A stretch of DNA of 64,000 nucleotides, taken from contig NC_081851.1 in the NCBI RefSeq assembly GCF_963259705.1, forward strand, positions 10,948,145-11,012,144, in the 5' to 3' direction. The position numbers and the translations under genes are program-made. Of this stretch, positions 56,255 to 64,000 are shown piece by piece. How positions within the stretch are numbered: the first letter of the stretch is position 1; each line of letters begins with the position of its first letter. This DNA is from Myotis daubentonii. Taxonomy: Eukaryota > Chordata > Mammalia > Chiroptera > Vespertilionidae. The notes under the pieces were generated by a model that saw only the letters and a program-made list of their open reading frames with translations, was not told the DNA's origin and did not search any database.

Positions 56255-56640
56255 CCAAGAAGGTGAGAAAACATTTTAAGAACAGTATGCCATATATGCC
56301 AGGTCCTTTGAAACAGCAAGGATGGACCAGCTCCCGGCAGCCTGCCAGCGCCCCAGATGTGTAACTGTGCCCTTGAACTGCAGTGTGAGTGGGGGATGGG
56401 GAGGGCTGGGAGATGAAGGAAACCGCAGGGGGAGGCCTCCAGGTTTCTGGAGGTGAGGCACCCACTCTGTCCCCAGGGCAGCAGCATCTTCACTCAGACA
56501 AACTGAAAGTGCTGAGACCCTTTAGCAAATGCAAACTCATTCAAACAGGCCGTTCTATAGCTTTACTCTCTGTACTTGAGAATTCAAATAACTTCAATTG
56601 AGTAGAATAACTTTAGCCTCCTGCCTCATCCCCAGTTCAC
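56255..56640. other. intergenic DNA, nothing recognised
   Basis: Unique-looking sequence between the LTR and the L2 element. Confidence 0.45.
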
Positions 56641-56644
56641 TGTC

Positions 56645-57870
56645 CACCTCAGTTGGCGTCATGCCCGTCACCCACTGAAAAGCTCAGGTCAAGTCCATCA
56701 CCAGCCCATGCCCCTCTGACTCCTCGCTGCACCCAGGGCACTGACCACTCCCTCCACTGCCAACTCCCCCACCCTTGGGCTCCCAAGACAGCACACACCC
56801 TCGTTTTCCTCCCGCATCCTCACCCCTCCTTAGTCTCCTTGGCTGACTTCTTGGCTTAACTCTAAATGTTGGCGAGCCCCCAGGCTGAAGCCAAGTCCAT
56901 CACTCTGCTCTATCAGCTCTCCCTGGGAGAGATCAGTCCATTATGCTGGGTTATACACCATGCACGTTCACATTGCCAAGCCCGTGACTCCATCCAGACC
57001 TCCCTCCTGAGCTCCAGGCTTGGATTTCCAGTGTCCAGCTTGACATGGCACTTGTCGCCTCCCCCATCTTCCCAGAGCTGTTGGTCTGTCATATTTCAGA
57101 CCATGGCGCCCATCTTCCTGGCTCTTCTATAATGCAGGTGCCACCTTCCCTTCTGCTTTTCTCACCTCCTGTTAGTTCAACCTTCAAAATCACTCTTTTC
57201 TCTGCTCACGTCTCTTCCTCTCCTTTACCACCACCCTGGGTAGGGCCTCATTTCTACCTGGGCTTTTACAATGACCTCCTTCATTTCCTCTCATTTGCCT
57301 TTCAATCTTCTCTCCCTACAGTGAGCATCCAGGTGTTCTTTCTAAAGTGGAAGTCAAAGCACCATGCCCAGCTGGAGCCCAGGAGCCCCCTCTGCTCTTA
57401 GCGTGAACTCCCTGCGTTGGGCTCTGAAGGTCCCGCCCCTCCCGCCTCCTTACTTAGCTCCTGCTTAACCTACGACTCTGCTCCTCTGTCAGCTGCCTCT
57501 TCTGAGTCTCCTTCCTGTCCCCCCACATGCCAAGCCCTTTTCTAGTTCTGGGTGCTGCCCTCATACCCACTTTACTCCCCTCTCCCAATTGCCATTTTTC
57601 CAGTGACTAATGTGTCTCTATCCTTAGGGTCTGATAATATCAGCTTCCCTGACCCACTCCAGTTTGAAATGGACTTAGCACCCCTATTTTCTCTATCTCG
57701 TCGCCTCATTTAGCTGCTTCACGGTCACTCAGCACATTCTAGAAGTGTGCTGTCTGTGTATTTGCCTGCACCCCACCCCTCACCCCGCTAGGATGGAAAC
57801 ACCAGGAGGCAGGAGAGGGTGCATCTCACTCTTGGCTGCAGCCCCCGCCCAGCAGGGTGCCTGGTCCCAG
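56645..57870 (+). repeat. long L2 LINE fragment
   Basis: About 1.2 kb of pyrimidine-rich sequence whose block order follows the L2 ORF2/3' region. Examples are CACTGACCACTCCCTCCACT, 'tgttggcgagcccccaggct', a 'ccagacctccctcctgagct' block, GTGAGCATCCAGGTGTTCTT and 'gaagtcaaagcaccatgccc'. Frames are broken, so the open frames here are relics. Confidence 0.8.
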
Positions 57871-57894
57871 GTGACTGAAAGCCCAGGGGAATAT

Positions 57895-58115
57895 CACTTC
57901 TAAGGATACTTCGTGAATTGCTCACTCTGTGCCAACCTCTATGCTGGCTCCTTTTGTATATATTAGCCCTTCGAATCACCCCAAAGTAGGGCTTTCTACC
58001 CCCATTTTAGAGTTGTGGAAACTGAGGCTGGGAGGTCAGGGACTTGCCTCCAGTCACCCAGCTGTTCGGGGGCAGAGCCCGTGTTCAGCCCAGGTCTGTC
58101 GGTTCTGCTACACCC
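57895..58115 (+). repeat. MIR SINE
   Basis: A near full-length MIR in the plus orientation: CACTCTGTGCCAACCTCTAT, 'cccccattttagagttgtgg', AAACTGAGGCTGGGAGGTCA and 'cccaggtctgtcggttctgc'. Confidence 0.85.
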
Positions 58116-58119
58116 TCTG

Positions 58120-59280
58120 CCGCCGGTGAGAATTCTGACAGAAACACTGCAACTGCTCCAGTCCTCCTCACTGTGTAAAGGCAGCTAACGGGCTAGGACA
58201 AGGCCCTCGCTTACAGACACTCTTTAACTGCCTCCCCCAGAGACATGGTTTCAGATTATTCCCACTGGTCCCAGAAACCCGGGGCAGCTCACAAAGTACC
58301 CAAGGGCAAATCCTGTTCCTGCCAGCACGCTGCCCCGCCAAGGAGCCAACGCCGAGGGCAGCAGAGGGCGGTTCTGGATGACACTGGGCGGCCAGCACCG
58401 CGAGGGACCTACTCCCATCCCCGGGCCCACTCCTCAGGTGGGAGCAGTTGGATGCCAGCGGACAAGAGCGGTCCCTGTGTGGCCAGGCCTGCCTCCGGGC
58501 CCTTCCGCCCAGTGAGGCTTATATGCTTGAGGCCTGAAAGAATAAACACGGAGCAAGAATGAGTCCCTGACCCCACAAGCTGAGCAGAACTGGGGGGACA
58601 GATTCTCTGCCCCCAGCACAGATAGGCGGGGGGGCGGGGAGGGAGGGGGGGAGGGCAGCAGGACCTGGTGCTGCTCCTCCGAGGTCGGGCGGGCCCAGCA
58701 GCGTCCTCCTCGCCCAGAGCCAGGTGAGCGCCAGGGGCCAAGCAGCCTGGGACCACCGTCTTACGGATGAAACAGCGGGTCTGTCAGCTGGAGATCCAAA
58801 TGGGGCTCCTTTGGGTCACGAGTCCCTGCGGAGTGCCCCACCCTGCCAACCCTTTGCATTAACAATAGGCTTTTACAAACCGTGGTGCCAAAGACCATAC
58901 AGAGCTGTGCGCTTGTGCTGGGGCACAGCTCTGAGGTTCCAGCACAGGAGTGTTTGTCCGGATGAAGACCAGGTTACTGGTGCTTCCAGATCCTGCTTCC
59001 GGTCCCCTCCCCCGCTTCCCCCGCCCGCCCCCCACCCCCCGCCCCCGGCAGCTCCTCCCTGGCCTCCGACACCACGGGCTCGGTGTACCTGTGTTGCACT
59101 GTATGTGAACGTAACCGTGCCGTGTGCACTCCAGCTTCTTGCCTCCCGTAGCTTATGAGAGCATCACTCACGCTGGGGGGACAGCGCAGAGCTCCTGCTC
59201 CCTCTCTCGAGGCTGAGCGGCCCTGGGGTGCAGGCCGCATCTGTGCATTCGCGATTCCGTTTTAATGTGCTTCTGCGTTG
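58120..59280. other. intergenic GC-rich DNA with G/C runs
   Basis: Unique-looking. A G-run tract at 58625-58655 (GGGGGGGCGGGGAGGGAGGG) and a C-run tract at 59008-59050 could form four-stranded structures. No gene was recognised. Confidence 0.5.
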
Positions 59281-60525
59281 TGTCATTTTCTAGGCAGGAT
59301 AGAAGCACAATTTAGTTACTGCGGCCACCTCTTTAAAGGTAGGCGTTCTCCATAAATTCCATTTCCTCCAACTACTATTTAGGAATAATCTGTCCCTCCT
59401 CCGTTATTTCATCCAGATGAATCTGAAGAGCAATGTGGGCTGTGGCCGGCCTTCACCTTAGCACCTCTGTAGAGGGCTGGGCCAAGCGCCCAGAAAAGGC
59501 ATGTCTGCCACTGACAAGACCTCCAGGGAGTGTCATGGTGAGCCCTGCTCCCCCCAAAGCTACTCTGAGAATCAAGTCAGATAAGAAGGTGTTGCGACAC
59601 GGCTAACACGGTATGATTACTTCATAAAGAAGACACTTGTGTATGACATCATGGCAAGAACAAGACAAATGAAGCAACAAAGACCACCATTAGAGCAGTG
59701 AGCTTGTGGGAAGATTTATTTCCCTCCTTTTACATTTAAAAAAGAGCCCGTATAGTCTATACAGCACATGCATGAGCTTTAATAAGAAATATGCTGTTCA
59801 GGTCAAGTACTGTTTGTAGAAGAACACTGGACTCCAGAAATGACCAAACGAAGGGAAGGTAGCACCCATCGCCCCACTGATAGATCGTTTTAAAATAGAA
59901 AGCTCTGTGCTGTAATCAACTTGGCAACGTGAGCACAGAAAAGGCCTTGCTGAGAGATTAAAAGCACAAGAAAATGCTTCACAGTTCAGACTGCCAGGAG
60001 ATGAAGGGAGTCCACGGTCCTCACGCTGCTTTTCTTAAACGAGCGCTGGTTGTAGGGCACGAGGGCTGTGTCTGAGGAGTGCGCCCTCCCCCCCACACCC
60101 CCCCCACCGTGGTCTAAGTAGACACCTGTTTCTCATCACGATGAGAAGGGGGAAATGAGGCCTCCCGTGGAAAGCAAAGAGTCAGCGAGACTCAAGCTTG
60201 GATTGCAGGCCAGTGCACCTAACAACAGGTGGAAGGCACGCCCCCCACTGTTGGTAAATGAGACTACCCAGAGCAAAAGAATAGCCCCCATCCAGGGCTT
60301 GACAAGGCCAAGTTCCCATTGTCTGTTTCTTGGGAAATCCAAATGGAATCTGCAAAGAGAGGCTTTTATTAGACTTTTGTGGGGGGTGGGGGTGGTATGC
60401 TTTGGCACTTGAGGCCAGTTTTAAACCAGGCAGCTCTTCATTTCTACAGGTTCATTTTATATAATAACCCATAGTTTAAATAGTGTGGCTTACAGAACAG
60501 CAGCACCTAGACCACCTGGGACCTT
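59281..60525. other. unique non-repetitive DNA, possible conserved non-coding sequence
   Basis: No transposon or coding signal was recognised over about 1.2 kb of balanced composition. That is unusual for a stretch this long in this repeat-rich neighbourhood, and it could be conserved non-coding DNA. This is only a suggestion from the absence of repeats. Confidence 0.3.
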
Positions 60526-60527
60526 GT

Positions 60528-60700
60528 CTGTCTATATAAAAAGCCAGAGTCCGTAACACCCGTCACGACCATAACGATCTAATGACCGGTCGCTAACACC
60601 CACTGCGGCCAGTGAACCCGGCCTGATCTGGGCTGGATCGCCCCCAACACCCCGATCAGGGCGGGGCCAGCAGCCAACCACCTTGGTGGCAGGAATTTGG
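60528..60700 (+). mobile_element. possible Helitron 5' fragment
   Basis: It starts TCTGTCTATATAAAAAGCC, followed by 'catctaatgaccggtcgcta'-like and GATCAGGGCGGGGCCAGCAG blocks typical of Helitrons in this window. No 3' end was found, so the extent is unknown. Confidence 0.45.
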
Positions 60701-60704
60701 GGTC

Positions 60705-61285
60705 GGGGACCTTGGAGTTGCTCAGTCTCCGCCTTGGGCAGCTGCGTTGGCAAAGCTCTCCTTTGGTGGAAGTGGACTGGGATCAGAGCGCTGGGGTCAG
60801 GCATCGGGTGGGGAGGCTTTCCTGGTGGCCACAGCAGTCCCCACCGGCCACGCACAGCACCTGGGCATCTGGTCCTGTCGGAACAGCGGCAGGAATAGGG
60901 GCCTCGGGGTGCAGGGGGCAGTGGCACACAGGAGCCAGGAGGTGCAAGGCCATACGTGGGCTCTTACCCTGCCTGCTGGGCCCAGCAGCACCAGCAGGTG
61001 GGCCATGATGTGCAGCGAGGCCCTGGGCCGCAGACGGGAGGGGAAGCAAGCCAGGAGGGCAAGGCCCCGTGCCAGACAGAGCCCTGAGCGGCATGGGTGG
61101 GGCAGGAACTGGAAACCCTGGTGGGGTGGGCAGGGCTGCAGCCCCGCGCCTTTTCAGCCTTGGCCTTGGGATTCAGAAGTCAGGCCCACTTCAAGAGAGA
61201 GGACGTGGCAGAAAGTGGCAAGGCCACAGGAGGGATAGGAAATGTTGTGGCCATCTTTGGGAAACACAGCTGCCATGGTCTTCAG
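60705..61285. other. GC-rich sequence, possibly the Helitron interior
   Basis: G-rich, overlapping frames without protein character. It may belong to the preceding Helitron, but no boundary is visible. Confidence 0.35.
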
Positions 61286-61289
61286 TAAC

Positions 61290-61400
61290 TGTGAACAGAT
61301 AATCTTTGGTCTCGGTTCTACAGAAGAGGAAGCTGAGACTCAAAGAAGGGAGCTTTCCGCAACACCTCTCCCACTTCTCAGACCTGACCCTGTTTTCTTT
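61290..61400 (+). repeat. possible MIR fragment
   Basis: TACAGAAGAGGAAGCTGAGA near 61319 resembles the MIR core. It is very short and diverged. Confidence 0.35.
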
Positions 61401-61404
61401 GAAA

Positions 61405-61940
61405 GTAGAGGATCCAAAAGGTTTTTAGATCTTTGCTATTTTAGGCAGGAAAGACTTTAGCACAGGGAGCTGGTGCTTGGGAAATCATCGGGAAGCTGGA
61501 GGAGTGGGTGCTAGGCTGGGCCCCCAGGAAGGACTCCCTGCCCAGCGGGAGGGGCTGCCCCTCAGCCACACTGACTTCTAGGACACTCTGCACAGCTGTG
61601 ACCCGGGGATCAGGAAACTGCTGCCCCTGCAAGTGCCCTCCAGCTCCCACAGAACAGGCCACTGGGCACTGCCTCTGCCACAGCTGCCTGTGCACAGCCT
61701 GGATTCCACTGCAGAAAACCTCCGCATCTCTGCAAACAGGACCACCAGCAGCAAACAGCCCAAACTGTGGGAAGATGCCTCTGACCCACTTCTGCCTTCA
61801 AAATATTGTGCAAGCGCATCCAATCGGCAGAAACGAATTCGTATCCAGGAACCTCGCTGTAAAGGAGTTTGGGCAATTTCAGACTTTCATCTAGGAGTGA
61901 GCGCTTGCCAATGTACCTCATGTACCTGGTATTGATAAAA
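61405..61940. other. intergenic DNA, nothing recognised
   Basis: Unique-looking sequence with overlapping unconvincing frames on both strands. Confidence 0.45.
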
Positions 61941-61945
61941 ACGGG

Positions 61946-62139
61946 GCCCGGCTGGTGGGGCTCAGTGGGTGAACATTGATCTATGAACCAGGAGGTCATG
62001 ATATGATTCCTGGTCACATTTCGGGCTTGATCCTCAGTAGGGGCATGCAGGAGGCAGCTGATCAATGATTCCCATCATTGATGTTCCTATCTATCTCTCC
62101 TTCTCCCTTCCTCTGAGATCAATAAATTTTTTTTAAATG
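61946..62139 (+). mobile_element. Ves SINE, plus strand, diverged
   Basis: The head is GGCCCGGCTGGTGGGGCTCA. The 'gatctatgaaccaggaggtc' head variant is shared with the copy at 22603-22827. A short deletion removes part of the CTCTCTCATCATTGATG block. The tail is T-rich after AATAAA. Confidence 0.9.
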
Positions 62140-62242
62140 GGGTCATACTATATATATGTGTCATAACGAATTTTTCACTTCATAGATCATGAATGTCTTT
62201 CCTGTTAAAACTATACTTAGAGAACATTAATTATTTATCGTT

Positions 62243-62405
62243 CATTTGAATTGATCTCAGAGAGAAGAAGGGAGAGAGAAACATTGTTCCATTGTTTCCT
62301 GCACTCACTGGACTGGGATTGAATCTGCAACCTGGGCATGTGCCCGAGTGGCAATCAATCCATCACTTTCTGGTGTATGGGACGATGCTATGCTGGTACC
62401 CTGAC
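62243..62405 (-). mobile_element. degraded Ves SINE, minus strand
   Basis: It retains GAAGGGAGAGAGAAACATTG, 'caacctgggcatgtgccc' and the GGTCAGGGTACCAGCATAGC head on the minus strand. It is the most diverged Ves copy in the window. Confidence 0.75.
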
Positions 62406-62407
62406 CC

Positions 62408-62504
62408 CAAATTCCAGCCTCCAGAACTGTGAGAAAAATACATTTCTGTTGTTTAAGCCACACAAATCTATGATATTTTGTTATGGCTGTCTGAGCTGAC
62501 TAAA
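62408..62504 (+). mobile_element. MaLR LTR 3' end
   Basis: CCAGCCTCCAGAACTGTGAG, then 'tttctgttgtttaagccaca' and GATATTTTGTTATGGCTGTC match the end of an MLT/MST-type LTR. It is cut by the Helitron that follows. Confidence 0.8.
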
Positions 62505-62854
62505 CTATACTAATACAAGGGTAATATGCTATTTAGGTTAGCATATGGGTTGACCGGACATCTTCCGGTCATCCTTCCAGACAAAGCCACAGTGGTGGGG
62601 GCTGAGGCAGATGTGGTTAGGGGCAATCAGGGGAGCAGTTAGGGGCGATCGGGCAGGCAGGCAGAGTGGTTGGGGGCGATCAGGCAGGCAGGCAGGTGAG
62701 TGGTTAGGAGCCAGCTGTCCCGGATTGCAAGAGGGATGTCCGACTGCCAGTTTAGGCCCGATCCCGCACGGGCCTCAGATTGGAAAGGGTGCAGGCTTGG
62801 TTGATGGATCTCCCCTGCCCCCCCATGCACGAATTTAGTGCATCAGGCCTCTAG
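62505..62854 (+). mobile_element. non-autonomous Helitron
   Basis: The 3' end is exact: ATGCACGAATTTAGTGCAT (62825-62843) forms the hairpin, and CTAG at 62851-62854 is followed by T. The 5' end (about 62505, CTAATACAAGGGTAATATGC) has mutated from the usual start. The interior GGGCGATC and GGCAGGCAGGCAG units are the reverse complement of those in 21196-21862. Confidence 0.85.
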
Positions 62855-62859
62855 TTAGA

Positions 62860-63380
62860 AATATAAAATCTTGGGCCTCTACCTCCTGAGTTAAACTCGT
62901 AGTTTAATAAGATTGCCAGGCAATGTGCATTAAAATTTGAGAAGTCCTTCTCAATAAAGAAATGTTGGAAAATATATGCAGATAAGAGAACAGTGTGGGT
63001 AGTCTGCATTGTGTCTGCCCCCATGCACAAATTCCCTCTCACACAGCCTTCAGCCTGCAGCTCTCTGTAGCTTGGTCCTTCATTTCACCTCATCATAAAC
63101 ATCTTTCTATGATCTGACATCCTTTGTCATAAATTGGTCATGGTCACACAGTAGTGAATGTACTCTAGTGAACTCAATTACTTCTGGTTGGACACTTGAG
63201 TGATTTAAAAAAAATGGTTTCTATCCTCAAGATTTTGTCACATAACAAAACAAAATATGAGGCTTAGAACGGGATCGCTCGGCCCTTTCTCTTCTTATCT
63301 CTTCCCAGTTCAAAATGCTGTCGTCTCCCAGTCACCAGCATCCCTCCCTCAGAGCCTCAGCACAGTCCTCAGTGGCTCTA
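62860..63380. other. intergenic DNA, possible old L1 remnants
   Basis: Parts around 63080-63210 have faint antisense L1 3' texture, too weak to call. The rest is unique-looking. Confidence 0.35.
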
Positions 63381-63381
63381 G

Positions 63382-63595
63382 CCAGCGGTTCTCAACCTGT
63401 GGGTCGCGACCCCTTTGGCGGTTGAACGACCCTTTCACAGGGGTCGCCTAAGACCATCCTGCATATCAGATATTTACATGACGATTCATAACAGCAGCAA
63501 CATTACAGTTATGAAGTAGCAACGACAATAATTTTATGGTTGGGTCACCACATGAGGAACTGTATTTAAAGGGCCAGAAGGTTGAGAACCACTGC
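63382..63595. mobile_element. SPIN-type miniature hAT transposon
   Basis: The left end is CAGCGGTTCTCAACCTGTGG followed by GTCGCGACCCCTTTGGCGGT. The right end is AAGGTTGAGAACCACTG. The interior has CATATCAGATATTTACATGA, then ATTCATAACAGCAGCAACAT and a GAAGTAGCAACGACAATAAT segment. These are the landmarks of the non-autonomous SPIN element. CTAGC flanks both sides, a possible remnant of the 8-bp duplication. No transposase is encoded. Confidence 0.9.
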
Positions 63596-63599
63596 TAGC

Positions 63600-63968
63600 C
63601 TTTCTGCGGAAAGTGGCTGATCCTGCCCCCCGTCCTCCGCCCCTCGCCCCCCCCCACCCCCCCCCGTACCCTTAACCGCTATCGCTGAGCACAGAGGCCC
63701 TGCTCTCTGCTCTGTGCTCCTCTGCGAACTTCTTACCGAATGGCTGCAGTTTTAGGAACGTTCACCATGTCTGTGAGCGCTATCGGCACAGAAAAGCAAT
63801 TAAAATTTTTTATAATTAACAATAAATATTTTCCTGCCTAGCAGTTAACATATTTAGGGTCCCTCACCCCCTGGGAGAGATTCTCAGAAAGAATCCAAAA
63901 GTAAATCTTTCTTTTATGTAATAGGACAATTATATTTTTATTTTAAAAGTTTAAAAAATTATGTGACT
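63600..63968. other. intergenic DNA with C-rich run
   Basis: A C-rich tract (63627-63665) is followed by AT-rich unique-looking sequence. Confidence 0.5.
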
Positions 63969-64000
63969 ACCCTGGCCAGTTTGGCTCAGTGAATAGAGCA
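63969..64000 (+). mobile_element. Ves SINE head, cut by the window end
   Basis: The last bases CCCTGGCCAGTTTGGCTCAG, then TGAATAGAGCA, are the start of a plus-strand Ves SINE. The rest is outside the window. Confidence 0.9.

Overview
The window looks like nuclear DNA of a vespertilionid (vesper) bat. The organism is inferred from the repeats: about fifteen copies or fragments of the tRNA-derived Ves SINE, about ten Helitron (HeliBat-type) copies or fragments ending in CTAG, a SPIN hAT element and other hAT miniature elements. Vesper bats are the mammals known to carry all of these together. No bacterial or viral gene organisation is present.

The only protein-coding sequence I can defend is the last coding exon of NCK2 (1681-1875, + strand). 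It encodes the C-terminal half of the SH2 domain and the stop codon. Upstream (1-1680) is the last intron. Downstream is a roughly 1 kb 3' UTR ending near a canonical AATAAA at 2869-2874. Everything beyond about 2.9 kb reads as intergenic DNA. In human, NCK2 is followed on chromosome 2q12 by ECRG4 and UXS1; I found no exon of either here.

Layout: 1-2.9 kb NCK2 3' end; 3-17 kb intergenic DNA with two hAT elements (3571-4030, 15302-15828), Ves SINEs, a short Helitron (8362-8719), L1 and L2 fragments, an AT-rich unexplained block (9915-10360), a class I ERV remnant (13150-14120) and an MLT1-like LTR; 17-21.9 kb a nest of Ves SINEs, L1 pieces, a decayed autonomous Helitron with a recognisable helicase C-terminus, and a second Helitron abutting it; 22-31 kb mostly unique DNA plus one large old L1 (26.13-27.73 kb); 31.2-32.8 kb a G-rich 34-bp minisatellite; 33.0-34.0 kb a complete Helitron with clean termini; 34-46.5 kb mostly unique DNA; 46.6-49.3 kb a large Helitron whose interior is a hairpin-forming minisatellite; 52-56.3 kb an LTR, an old DNA transposon split by two head-to-tail Helitrons, an L1 piece and a second type of LTR; 56.6-58.1 kb L2 and MIR; 60.5-64 kb Helitrons, Ves SINEs and SPIN.

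No new multi-gene system is visible. The most interesting material is transposon biology and DNA structure: Helitrons arranged head to tail, a Helitron-borne expandable hairpin array, a tract of about 47 potential G-quadruplex units, three hAT insertions at CTCTAG-like targets, and a small conserved hairpin at the 3' end of one Ves subtype. Repeat-family names come from recalled consensus features, not from a database search, and many boundaries are approximate.
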